From Qipengyuania aquimaris (GTDB lineage: Bacteria > Pseudomonadota > Alphaproteobacteria > Sphingomonadales > Sphingomonadaceae), in assembly GCF_009827445.1 (NCBI RefSeq), contig NZ_WTYI01000001.1:1998381-2062380 (forward strand): DNA of 64,000 nucleotides, written 5' to 3'. This document shows, piece by piece, positions 36,301-45,270 of the stretch. The notes below the pieces were generated by a model. That model was not told where the DNA came from. It saw nothing but the letters and a program-made list of their open reading frames with translations, and made no database searches. Made by a program: the position numbers and the translations under genes. Positions within the stretch are counted from its first letter, which is position 1. Each line of letters begins with the position of its first letter.

Positions 36301-37788
36301 TCAGGAGCGCGACGAGAACCATTCCCTTACGGATTCTTGCGTTTCGTCGGACAAATGCAGGCCAAGCTTGCTCCGGCGCCACAAGACGTCCTCGGCAGAG
36401 CGGGCATATTCGCAGTCGACGAGATAGCGCATTTCCGCCTCGTAGAGATCGCCACCCAAATGCGCGCCAAGCTCCTCGAGGCTTAGTGCATCGCAGAGGA
36501 CGCGATCGATCCGGGTCCCGTAGGCCCGTGCCAGCCGCAAGAGCATTTCCGGCGGGACCCAGCTGAAGCGGTCGCTCGCTTTCCAGAGGAACCTGGCAAA
36601 GTCACCTTTTTCGATGTCGCCGCCAGGAAGGGGCGCGTGTGCGGTCCAGCCCTGCGAAGGGATTTCGGCGTGGTCGGCAAGCTTTTCGAGCGCGTGTTCT
36701 GCCAGCTTGCGATAGGTCGTGATCTTGCCGCCATAGACCGACAGGATTGGCGCCCCGCCCTCGGCGTCGATCTCGAAGACATAGTCGCGCGTCACCGTGG
36801 AATTGGACTTGGCATTGTCCTCATAGAGCGGCCGAACGCCCGAATAGGTGTGCACGATATCCTCTTCGGTGATCCCGCTCCTGAGATAGCGGGTCGCCGC
36901 CTCACGCAGATATTCGCGTTCTTCCGCGAAGATCTCGACATGATCTAGGTCGCCTTCGTACAGCAGGTCCGTCGTCCCGATCAGTGTGAAATCGCGTTCG
37001 TAAGGAATGGCGAAGACGATCCGGTCATCGGCCTGCTGGAATATATAAGCATGGTCGCCGGAGTAGGCGCGGGGCACTATGATGTGGCTCCCTTTCACCA
37101 GCCGCAGGTGCGCCGGCGTTCCTTCGCCAAGCGCGGACTTGGCAACCTTGTCCACGAAGGGACCGGCGGCGTTCACTACCGCCTTGGCCTCCACCACACG
37201 CTCGCCGTCGGACCCGCCCAAAGTGGCGACCCAATGGTCGGCCTTGCGATCCAGTGCGGTGCATTCGGTTCGCGTCCACACCTTCGCGCCGCGCTCTTCC
37301 GCATCCATTGCGGTAAGGACGACAAGGCGGGAATCCTCCACCCAGCAATCCGAATATTCGAAGCCGCTGGTCAGGTGATCCTGCAGGATCGCGCGATGCG
37401 GCGGATCGCGCAGGTCCACCTTGTGCGAGCCCGGCAGCGTCTTTCGCCCGCCAAGGCGGTCGTAAAGGAACAGGCCCGCACGCAGCATCCACTTCGGCCG
37501 CATACCGGGCTCGTGCGGCAGGACGAAACGCAGCGGCCAGATGATATGTGGTGCATTCGCGAGCAGCACTTCGCGTTCACGCAGGCTTTCGGCCACCAGC
37601 CTGAATTCGTAATGTTCGAGATAGCGCAGGCCGCCATGGACGAGCTTGGTGCTGGCCGACGACGTGTGCGAGGCCAGGTCGTCCTTCTCGACCAGCGCGA
37701 CCGACAGGCCGCGCCCTGCGGCATCGCGGGCGATACCGGCCCCGTTGATGCCGCCGCCGATTACAAGGAGGTCGAAGCGTTCGCTCAT
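36301..37788 (-). CDS. glpD: Glycerol-3-phosphate dehydrogenase, aerobic
   Basis: 495 residues. FAD-binding DLLVIGGGINGAGIARDAAG, then SSASTKLVHGGLRYLEHYEF and GLFLYDRLGG. Further landmarks are VNAAGPFVDKVAKS, FAIPYERDFTLIGTTD and SVYGGKITTYRKLAEHALEK. The membrane-associated enzyme passes electrons from glycerol-3-phosphate to quinone. Its start overlaps the mtnP stop by 4 bp (ATGA), so mtnP is upstream in the same operon, an unusual pairing. No glpK or glpF nearby. Confidence 0.94.
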   Translation of the reverse strand: MSERFDLLVIGGGINGAGIARDAAGRGLSVALVEKDDLASHTSSASTKLVHGGLRYLEHYEFRLVAESLREREVLLANAPHIIWPLRFVLPHEPGMRPKWMLRAGLFLYDRLGGRKTLPGSHKVDLRDPPHRAILQDHLTSGFEYSDCWVEDSRLVVLTAMDAEERGAKVWTRTECTALDRKADHWVATLGGSDGERVVEAKAVVNAAGPFVDKVAKSALGEGTPAHLRLVKGSHIIVPRAYSGDHAYIFQQADDRIVFAIPYERDFTLIGTTDLLYEGDLDHVEIFAEEREYLREAATRYLRSGITEEDIVHTYSGVRPLYEDNAKSNSTVTRDYVFEIDAEGGAPILSVYGGKITTYRKLAEHALEKLADHAEIPSQGWTAHAPLPGGDIEKGDFARFLWKASDRFSWVPPEMLLRLARAYGTRIDRVLCDALSLEELGAHLGGDLYEAEMRYLVDCEYARSAEDVLWRRSKLGLHLSDETQESVREWFSSRS

Positions 37789-38657
37789 CGTGCGCGGAAA
37801 AGCCGTCCTGCCACCGCGTCGAGCTTGGCCATCAATTCCCTGTCGTGCTGGTCGGGCGACGTAATCACCGCATCGTCGAGCGCGCGGTCGATCGGCGAGG
37901 GACTGCGCTTTTTCGGCAGGCCCTTGCAGAATGCCACCAGCGCCTTCTTGGCCAATTCCGAATTCTTCTGCATCTGGGCGACGATTTCCGCGACGTCGAC
38001 AGTCGCCTCGTCATCGCGCCAGCTATCCCAGTCTGTCACCATCGCGAGCAGCGCATAGGGCAGCTCTGCTTCGCGCGCGAGTTTGGCCTCGGGCATGCCG
38101 GTCATGCCGATCACCTCTGCCCCCCAATGGCGGTAGAGCTTGCTTTCCGCGCGGGTGGAGAATTGCGGGCCTTCCATCGCGAGATATGTCGCGCCGGTGG
38201 TGACGTCGCCGCCCGATTTCTCGACCGCCTTGCCGATATGTTTCGACAGGCGGCTGCAGACCGGATCGCCGAACGGCACATGCGCGACGAAGCCGTTGTC
38301 GAAAAAGGTCGAGGCACGTCCCTTGGTGTTGTCGATGAACTGGTCGACCGTCACGAAGCGGCCCGGAGGCAGCTCTTCCGACAGCGAACCGACCGCGCTG
38401 ATGGCGAGAATGTCGGTGCAACCCGCCCGCTTCAGCGCGTCGATATTGGCGCGCGCATCGATCCGTCCGGGAATGATCGGGTGGCCGCGTCCGTGGCGCG
38501 GCAGGAAGCGGACGCGGACATGGCCGATAGTGCCGCACAGGATCTGGTCGGACGGCTCACCCCATGGCGAGTTGATCTCGATCCATTGTGCGTCTTCAAG
38601 CTCGTCGATCGCATAGAGGCCCGACCCGCCGATGATGCCGATGGTCCAATCGCTCAT
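37785..38657 (-). CDS. mtnP: S-methyl-5'-thioadenosine phosphorylase
   Basis: 290 residues. Family blocks: IGIIGGSGLYAIDELED, FLPRHGRGHPIIPGRI, AISAVGSLSEELPPG, YLAMEGPQFSTRAESKLYR and GMTGMPEAKLAREAELPY. It cleaves methylthioadenosine with phosphate in the methionine salvage pathway, in the cytosol. First gene of a two-gene operon with glpD. Confidence 0.93.
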   Translation of the reverse strand: MSDWTIGIIGGSGLYAIDELEDAQWIEINSPWGEPSDQILCGTIGHVRVRFLPRHGRGHPIIPGRIDARANIDALKRAGCTDILAISAVGSLSEELPPGRFVTVDQFIDNTKGRASTFFDNGFVAHVPFGDPVCSRLSKHIGKAVEKSGGDVTTGATYLAMEGPQFSTRAESKLYRHWGAEVIGMTGMPEAKLAREAELPYALLAMVTDWDSWRDDEATVDVAEIVAQMQKNSELAKKALVAFCKGLPKKRSPSPIDRALDDAVITSPDQHDRELMAKLDAVAGRLFRAR

Positions 38658-38915
38658 GTATCCATATCCTGTTTCGTGCCCTTCACCGCAAAGCCGGCCC
38701 TTGCGGACCTAGCGCGTGAGTGTGCGCGAGCTGTTAACGCCTGGCGATTGGGTGACGAAGGAAAGCGCAGGTGTAAAGGGAGAAGGGCGGAACACCCGCG
38801 GACAGTGCGCCGTTACCGATGCGCAAACCTATTCATGGCGCCGCCGGGACCCCGCCCTTGACTCACCGCCCCCTTTTCCCGGCATTTACGCGCCGAAACT
38901 CATGTGGAGCGCGCC

Positions 38916-41690
38916 TTGACCGATCTGTCCCCCCTATCCTTCGACACCCTGGCCGAACGACTGCGCGAACTGCACGCAAGGACGCAGGAAACCCCGCTCT
39001 TCAATCCGGTGTTCCAGCTTGCCCATGATCTGTCGCGCAATCTGGAAGCGGGAGAGCTGTCGCTCGAGGATCTGGCGGGACTGATCGAGGAACTGGAAGG
39101 ACAGGCACTCGAAGTCAGGTCCGATCATTTACGCGACCTCGTGTCGCCCGACAATGCGCCGCAGCGGCTGGATACCTTTTGCAAGGACGCCGAGGATTTC
39201 GATGCATTTGCAGCGCATTGGGCCCATCCGCAGCTGCATGTCGTCTTTACCGCGCACCCGACCTTCCTGCTTCCGCCGGGACAGACCGCCGCCGTCGCCA
39301 AGGCCGCCGGCGAAGGCTTGAAGGTGGGCCACCCGGATGGCGAACGTGCGCAGATCACGCTCGATTACGAACATGGCGAGGCGATGTCCGCGCTGGCACA
39401 CGCCCAGGAAGCCCGCGACCGGATCGTGACTTCGCTTTACGCCTGCGCGGCCAAGAAATGGCCCAAGCGCTGGCGCGAATTGCAGCCGCTGCCATACCAT
39501 TTCGCCAGCTGGGTCGGCTATGACATGGACGGGCGCACGGATATCAAGTGGTACACCTCGATCCGCTTCCGCCTGTCCGAAAAGGCACAGCGATTGGGCC
39601 GCTATGCCGACCAGCTCGCCGCAATCGATTCCGATCATTCGCTCGTCGCCACCCTGCGTGCGGCACAGGCCCACACGCTGCGCAGCGCGGAAGACTTCGC
39701 GGGCGACCTGACCGACCCGAAAGACCTGTCGGAGGCTGCCAATCGCCTGACCGCCGACCATGACGACAAGCTCTTGTCGCTGACCCCGATCATCGAACAG
39801 CTGGAGAGCGAAGCGGCAGACGAGGCGACCGAGGAAGCAATCGCCTTCAAGACGCTGGCCGCCGCCATGCGCGCCGATGGCCTCGGCATGGGCCACATCC
39901 ACTTCCGCGTGAATGCAAAGCAGCTTCATAACGCCATTCGCACGCGGATCGACAATGGCGAGGAACTGGACCTCGGCAGCCAGGGCGCGCTGGGCGCTCT
40001 GCGCGACCTGCTCGCCAAGGCCAAGCCGCTCTCGGCCAATTTCGCCTCACTCGCGATCGAAAGTTCGACCGCGGTACGCCAGTTCCTCGCCATGGCGCAG
40101 ATCCTCAAGCACGTGGACGCCGATGCGCCGATCCGCATGCTGGTGGCGGAATGCGAACAGCCCGCGACCGTGCTCTCGGCGCTCTATTTTGCACGCCTCT
40201 TCGGCATCGAGAACAAGGTCGATGTATCGCCCCTGTTCGAGACCGAAAGTGCGCTGGAACATGGCGGCCGTTTCCTCGACGCCCTGCTCGCGGAGGAAGC
40301 CTATCGAGACTATGCGCGCCTGCGCGGCAGGGTCGCGATCCAGACCGGCTTTTCCGATGCGGGCCGTTTCGTCGGGCAGATCCCTGCCAGCCTCGCAATC
40401 GAACGCCTGCAGGGCCGCCTTGCCGAAGCGATGGCCGCCAATGGCCTGACCGATGTCGCCGCGCTCGTCTTCAACACCCATGGCGAAGGCATGGGGCGCG
40501 GCGCGCATCCGGCCAGCTTCAAGGACCGCCTCGAATGGCCAATGAGCCCCTGGGCGCGCCGCCGGTTTGCGCGCGCGAATATCCGGCTCGAGCCCGAGGC
40601 AAGCTTCCAGGGCGGTGACGGCTACCTGTTCTTCTCGACCCCCGAACTGGCGCTGGCGACGCTTTCCGAAATTGCCGAGCGGGCGCCGGCCACGGCGGAC
40701 CTGGAAGCGCCGACCGACCCCTTCTATCGCCGGACCGACCTCAGCCTCGACTTCTACCGGGCGGTGAAGGACCACCAGCAGGAGCACCTGGAAAGCCGGA
40801 CCTACAGCCGGGCGATCACCGCTTTCGGCCTGGGTCTGCTCAATTCAACCGGCAGCCGCGTGTCGCGCCGCCAGAGCGATCTCAACGCCGACCGAGAGAT
40901 GAGCCTGCGGCAGATCCGCGCGATCCCGCACAACGCCATTCTCCAGCAATTAGGCTATCCGGTGAATATCATTGCCGGTGTCGGTAGCGCGGCCGAAAGC
41001 AATTACGAGGACATCGCAGAGTTGCTGCGCGAAAGTCCGCGCGGCCGCCAGATCATGCGCCTCGTGCGCGCCTCCAACGCGCTGGCCAGCATCAAGACGG
41101 TGGCGGCATATGGCGAGCTGTTCAATTCCGCCTACTGGGCGAGCCGCCCCTATCGCGGGACGGAAGACCATCTCTCGCGCGCATGCGAGTCCCTGGCGGA
41201 GTACCTCATCCAGGACGATCGCAACGGCGTTTTCAGGCGTCTTGCCTCGCGCCTGCGGGTCGATGCGCTCAAGCTTCATCGCCTGTTCGATCTCGTGCCG
41301 GACGAAGAGCCGCATCCCGAGCGTGAGCACACGCGCCGCATGATCGGCGTGCTCCAGGCAGTTCGGCTCGCGCTCATGCAGCACATGTTCCTCAAGATCG
41401 TCTCGGTCCCGGTATTCAGCCGCGCAAACGACATCAGCCGGACCGACGTACTGGAGATGGTCTTCACCTTGCGCGTCGACGAAGCGCTGGCTCAGCTGCG
41501 CCGCGCCTATCCGACCAGCTTCCCGCGCAAGACCGATTTCGCGATGGACGAAGGCGGTGAATACCCGCGCGGAACCGGCGAGGGGTATGACGCAATCAGG
41601 GCCAATTACATCGACCCGATCGAAGATGCGCACAATCTATCGCTGCGCATCTCGACCGCGATCGCAAACCTGTTCGGCGCTCACGGATAA
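38916..41690 (+). CDS. Phosphoenolpyruvate carboxylase-like protein, altered motifs
   Basis: 924 residues from TTG 38916, where GGAG lies 7 nt upstream; the in-frame GTG 38904 lacks a site. A TTGACT at 38858 may be the -35. PEPC-family order is clear: TAHPTF (His114; canonical TAHPTE), a GFSDAGRFVGQ block in place of GYSDSxKDxG, NTHGEGMGRG (about residue 520) in place of FHGRGGxxGRGG, and GSRVSRRQ...IRAIPHNAIL matching the GSRPxxR...LRAIPWIF region. The mobile glycine loop is two residues shorter and its first Arg is Glu. It may be a divergent PEPC or a relative with changed activity. Cytosolic; monocistronic. Confidence 0.75.
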   Translation: MTDLSPLSFDTLAERLRELHARTQETPLFNPVFQLAHDLSRNLEAGELSLEDLAGLIEELEGQALEVRSDHLRDLVSPDNAPQRLDTFCKDAEDFDAFAAHWAHPQLHVVFTAHPTFLLPPGQTAAVAKAAGEGLKVGHPDGERAQITLDYEHGEAMSALAHAQEARDRIVTSLYACAAKKWPKRWRELQPLPYHFASWVGYDMDGRTDIKWYTSIRFRLSEKAQRLGRYADQLAAIDSDHSLVATLRAAQAHTLRSAEDFAGDLTDPKDLSEAANRLTADHDDKLLSLTPIIEQLESEAADEATEEAIAFKTLAAAMRADGLGMGHIHFRVNAKQLHNAIRTRIDNGEELDLGSQGALGALRDLLAKAKPLSANFASLAIESSTAVRQFLAMAQILKHVDADAPIRMLVAECEQPATVLSALYFARLFGIENKVDVSPLFETESALEHGGRFLDALLAEEAYRDYARLRGRVAIQTGFSDAGRFVGQIPASLAIERLQGRLAEAMAANGLTDVAALVFNTHGEGMGRGAHPASFKDRLEWPMSPWARRRFARANIRLEPEASFQGGDGYLFFSTPELALATLSEIAERAPATADLEAPTDPFYRRTDLSLDFYRAVKDHQQEHLESRTYSRAITAFGLGLLNSTGSRVSRRQSDLNADREMSLRQIRAIPHNAILQQLGYPVNIIAGVGSAAESNYEDIAELLRESPRGRQIMRLVRASNALASIKTVAAYGELFNSAYWASRPYRGTEDHLSRACESLAEYLIQDDRNGVFRRLASRLRVDALKLHRLFDLVPDEEPHPEREHTRRMIGVLQAVRLALMQHMFLKIVSVPVFSRANDISRTDVLEMVFTLRVDEALAQLRRAYPTSFPRKTDFAMDEGGEYPRGTGEGYDAIRANYIDPIEDAHNLSLRISTAIANLFGAHG

Positions 41691-41693
41691 GAG

Positions 41694-43289
41694 TCAGGCG
41701 AGGCCCCAGCGTTCGAGGGCGGGCGAGATGAAAACCTCGTCCCGCTCCCCCAGCAAGGCCTTGCGTGCCGCGCGATAGGCTTCGACCGCCGCCCCGTACT
41801 GGTCGCGGATATCTGCCGCATCCATCTGCGCATCCTTGCCCCAATGCATGGTGAAGGGAATGCCCGCCTTCTTGAAAAGGTATTGCAGGCGCCGCGCAGC
41901 CACATGCGCGTCGGTGCCGAGCAGGAAATTCTTCGGCAATCCGTCGATATTGATGATCGCGTTGTTGTCGAACTTCAGGAAACCCATGGTGGCTGGGCTC
42001 CTCTTCGCGAAGCGCACCGTGTATACGAAATCCTTACTGAAGGTCCGGATGTTGTCTTCGGTCCCCGCCGCCATCTCGCGAGCGATGCGCAAGGCTTCGA
42101 GCAGTCGCTCCAGCGGTACCGCGAACGCTGCATTGTAGACATCGACCCGCAATCCGAAGAGCCGGTGCGGCTCCCACTCTGCCGTTAGCTGCGAAAGCGT
42201 GCGTGGCACATCGCGTTCATCGCACGCATGCTCCTTGAAGTCGCCGAAGATCATCCCCGGAACATCGATCAGGTCGCGCAGGCGCGCCTCGATCATTTCC
42301 GGGGCAAGCGGGTTCTCGGTGATCTGTTTTACGCCCTTGGCGGCCTGCTCACCCAGTGCTTCGAACGAGGTCCGGCTCACTGGGGTTGCATCGAGGGCGA
42401 GCTTGGCTGTCGTCTCGATATCGAGCCAGATTGTCTCGAGCACCTCTTCGTCATCCGCCGCAAAGGGATCGAACGTAAGCTCGTAATAATGCGGCGAGCG
42501 ACCTTGGGTGATATCGCCCATCGCCTCGGCAAAGCGACCTTGTGCAACCAGGTCGCCCCAGTCGGCGGGGAGCACACGGGCGCGTTTCACCAGGCCGCAG
42601 TAGAATTCCTCCACCGCCTCGATGAGGTAGGCCGAAACGTAACCCATGCCGCCGAGATGGACCCGCGCAGCCGCGAAGTGAGCAGGATCGCCCGGGGTCG
42701 CAAAGCGTGCGATCCAGTCATCCTTCAGGATGGGATTATCCGGATCACCGAGCCATACTGCCTCGCCCTTGCCGGTCGATATGACCATGCCCCTCACATG
42801 CGTTTCGCAGCCCGTTTCATCCAGCGTCGAACCATGCGATCCGGTAGCGACCATGCCCGCCAGACTCTGGCCCTTGTGCGAACCGGCAGTACGCAGCGAA
42901 AGGTCGCGGCCCGGTTTGCCGAGCCAGTCCATCAACCGGTGTATCTTCGTCCCTCCGGTCACCAGGACATAGCGTTGGCGGTTCTCGACCCCGTCGAGGA
43001 AAGCGTCGTCGGGGACCGGCCAGATGCCTTCGTCATCGTCGGTCGTCACATGGCTGGAGAGGCCGTGGAAGAGCTTGCTTTGCGACCAGCCGGACCCGGT
43101 CACGCACAGCTCCCGGTCGCGCTTGGCCTCATAGTCGATGAGGTCGCCCATCGTGTCCCGCCGCTGTGCGAGAACGCTCGCCACGTCACCGCCCGCATCC
43201 GCATGGACCTCGATCGTCCGCCGCATGAATTTGAAGATCGAGCGGTGCTCGTTCACCCACGGCCCGCCGCGCTTGCGTTCGATGCGCAT
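41694..43289 (-). CDS. FAD-binding oxidoreductase (sugar-lactone oxidase type)
   Basis: 531 residues from ATG 43289 (GGGGGAAC 8 nt upstream). The PCMH-type FAD domain is at about 25-240, with YVLVTGGTKIHRLMDWL and the FAD-contacting GSHKGQSLAGMVATGSHGST. The C-terminal part resembles the substrate domain of D-arabinono-1,4-lactone/xylitol oxidases. It could oxidise a sugar lactone or polyol. No signal peptide. It is convergent with the PEPC-like gene, 3 bp apart. Confidence 0.85.
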   Translation of the reverse strand: MRIERKRGGPWVNEHRSIFKFMRRTIEVHADAGGDVASVLAQRRDTMGDLIDYEAKRDRELCVTGSGWSQSKLFHGLSSHVTTDDDEGIWPVPDDAFLDGVENRQRYVLVTGGTKIHRLMDWLGKPGRDLSLRTAGSHKGQSLAGMVATGSHGSTLDETGCETHVRGMVISTGKGEAVWLGDPDNPILKDDWIARFATPGDPAHFAAARVHLGGMGYVSAYLIEAVEEFYCGLVKRARVLPADWGDLVAQGRFAEAMGDITQGRSPHYYELTFDPFAADDEEVLETIWLDIETTAKLALDATPVSRTSFEALGEQAAKGVKQITENPLAPEMIEARLRDLIDVPGMIFGDFKEHACDERDVPRTLSQLTAEWEPHRLFGLRVDVYNAAFAVPLERLLEALRIAREMAAGTEDNIRTFSKDFVYTVRFAKRSPATMGFLKFDNNAIINIDGLPKNFLLGTDAHVAARRLQYLFKKAGIPFTMHWGKDAQMDAADIRDQYGAAVEAYRAARKALLGERDEVFISPALERWGLA

Positions 43290-43385
43290 CAATTGTTCCC
43301 CCGATGTCGTCCCTCTCCAATAGGCTTGGACGCGCAAACACTATAGGCAAAATCCGACTGGTGGCTGTCGAGGGGGCAAGCGACA

Positions 43386-44804
43386 ATGCTGGAAAACCTG
43401 ATTTACCTCGTAGTGGGCTTCTGCCTGCCGTTCCTGTTCTTCTTCATCGGGCGCAAGCTTTTCAACTGGGGGCCGCATGAGGTTCCCTGCAGCCATTTCC
43501 ACGATCACGTGCACGAGGCAGCGCCCAACCGCTTCATCCGCGACATCCAGCGCGATGCGCCCCCTCCGCACAGCCAGTCGGCAATCGCCAAGGCCGGGCA
43601 CGGCCATCACGCTGGTCATGACAGCGACCCGCTCGGCGACGATCTCGAAAAGCTGGTCGAAGAATGCGCATTGCACGGCCACGACGAACACGGCCGCAAG
43701 CTCGCGCATGATCCGGACGAGCCTCACAACGCGCCGGGCGCAAAGGTGCTAATGCTTTCGGGTGGAGGCCAATGGGGCGCCTATGGCGCGGGTCTTTTCC
43801 GCACCATGCACGATGCCAGCGGTCGCGACCTAGCGATGCGCGACGTGAAGATCATCACCGGCATTTCCACCGGATCGCTTCAGACCCTGCTGCTCATGGT
43901 GGCGCTGGACGAGACCCAGCCGGTGCAAACAAGGCGCTATGCGATGGACCGGCTGGTATGGGGCTATTCCCCGCGTACCGAGCGCGACGTGGTGCGCAAC
44001 ACCGGCCTTGAAATGCTGCCCTTGCGGGGCGCCCAGGCGGGCACTGCTCCGCTGCGCAAGCGCATCCGCAATGCGATCTTCGAAAACGGAGACTCAACGC
44101 TTCTCGACGCACTGCGCCAGTCGAAGATCGCCGGCTATATCGGCTTCGTCGAGGCGAATTGCGGCCTGTTCCATTATGTCGACGTGCGCGGCCTAGTGCG
44201 GGACGAACCCGACAACGAAAAGGCGGTCGACGCTTTGAGCGCTGCGGCGATGGCATCTTCCGCCATGCCGGTATTCCACCAGCAGTTGCGCGTGACCGGC
44301 TCCAGCAAAGGATCCCGTGCGCTATACGATGGCGGCGTCAGGCGCTCTGTCTTCTTTGAAAAGTCGATGGAGCGGATGCACCAAAGCGTGTGTCGCCACG
44401 CCGGCCTGCCGGAGGATGAACATCCCAACGGCGCCGAACGGAGGGCGGTCACCCCCGCTTTCTTCGTCGTGCGCAACGGGCCGACAACGCGCGTGGCGGA
44501 TCCCGGCCTCGACACGAAGGACGGCCCGATCCTCAACGGGAAGCGCGGATACGACCTGCTGGTCAACGAAAGCGAAGTCGGCGCCATCGCCGGCTTGCGC
44601 CTGCTGAACCCCTATGGCGACATCTATCTCACGACTGCAGACCAATGGGACACCTTCGACTGCCAGTGCGAAGAGGCGGACTGCTCGAAGGGCACCGAGA
44701 TGTTCAAGCCCGGCTTCATGGCCTGCCTGCGCGATCTGGGTCGCCACAAGGTCCAGCGCAATGGCGGCGCCTGGTGGGCCATGAGCCCGATCGACAATCG
44801 CTGA
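43386..44804 (+). CDS. Patatin-like phospholipase with His-rich segment
   Basis: 472 residues. N-terminal membrane anchor at about 3-21 (NLIYLVVGFCLPFLFFFIGR). Residues 31-114 contain 15 His, in clusters such as HFHDHVH and GHGHHAGH, suggesting metal binding. Patatin domain: oxyanion loop LSGGGQWGAYGAG (124-136), GISTGS with nucleophile Ser161, and catalytic Asp in LYDGGVRRS. C-terminal Cys cluster CQCEEADC. It is likely a membrane-bound acyl hydrolase. It starts 97 nt from the divergent FAD oxidoreductase gene and is followed by the response regulator gene. Confidence 0.88.
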   Translation: MLENLIYLVVGFCLPFLFFFIGRKLFNWGPHEVPCSHFHDHVHEAAPNRFIRDIQRDAPPPHSQSAIAKAGHGHHAGHDSDPLGDDLEKLVEECALHGHDEHGRKLAHDPDEPHNAPGAKVLMLSGGGQWGAYGAGLFRTMHDASGRDLAMRDVKIITGISTGSLQTLLLMVALDETQPVQTRRYAMDRLVWGYSPRTERDVVRNTGLEMLPLRGAQAGTAPLRKRIRNAIFENGDSTLLDALRQSKIAGYIGFVEANCGLFHYVDVRGLVRDEPDNEKAVDALSAAAMASSAMPVFHQQLRVTGSSKGSRALYDGGVRRSVFFEKSMERMHQSVCRHAGLPEDEHPNGAERRAVTPAFFVVRNGPTTRVADPGLDTKDGPILNGKRGYDLLVNESEVGAIAGLRLLNPYGDIYLTTADQWDTFDCQCEEADCSKGTEMFKPGFMACLRDLGRHKVQRNGGAWWAMSPIDNR

Positions 44805-44892
44805 CAGTCGTCCCCCGATGAAACAAAAGATATGAATTGCGAAACCTTTTGCCCGCGAAGGTATTCTGACCCGCAAAAGGGGAAGATTTTTC

Positions 44893-45270
44893 GTGTCGCT
44901 ATCCAGCCGGATCCTTATCGTCGATGACGAGGCCTTGATCGCTTTCGATTTCGAGATGACCCTTGTGGATGCCGGTTACGACGTCCTTGGTCCGGCGACC
45001 TCGCTCGACGAGGCGCTCGACATGGTGAGCGAGGAAACACCGCGTGCTGCGGTGCTGGACATCGATCTCAACGCCCGACCCGTCTGGCCCCTGGCGCGCA
45101 AGCTTCGCGAAGCCGGCACGCATATCGTCTTCGTCAGCGCAAACCTGCGGCACGACGAGTTGGCGACCGAATTCAAGAATGAACCCCAACTCGACAAGCC
45201 GGTTTGCGAAAGTGACCTGTTGGAGGCTCTCAGGCTGGGTTTGAAGGAGCAGGCGACGCACTGTCACTGA
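44893..45270 (+). CDS. Single-domain response regulator
   Basis: 125 residues from GTG 44893 (GGGGAAG upstream). It is a CheY-like receiver: acidic pair ILIVDDEALIAF, phospho-acceptor Asp56 in AVLDIDLN, Ser in VFVSANLRH and Lys in LDKPV. No output domain, so it works as a phosphate shuttle or by protein contact. Such receivers are typical partners of HWE kinases. Its last 41 bp overlap, on the opposite strand, the 3' end of the HWE kinase gene. Confidence 0.9.
   Translation: MSLSSRILIVDDEALIAFDFEMTLVDAGYDVLGPATSLDEALDMVSEETPRAAVLDIDLNARPVWPLARKLREAGTHIVFVSANLRHDELATEFKNEPQLDKPVCESDLLEALRLGLKEQATHCH

Noticed and set aside
38716-38919. 67-codon frame before the PEPC-like gene
   Set aside because: It overlaps the promoter and start of the PEPC-like gene and has no ribosome site or motif.
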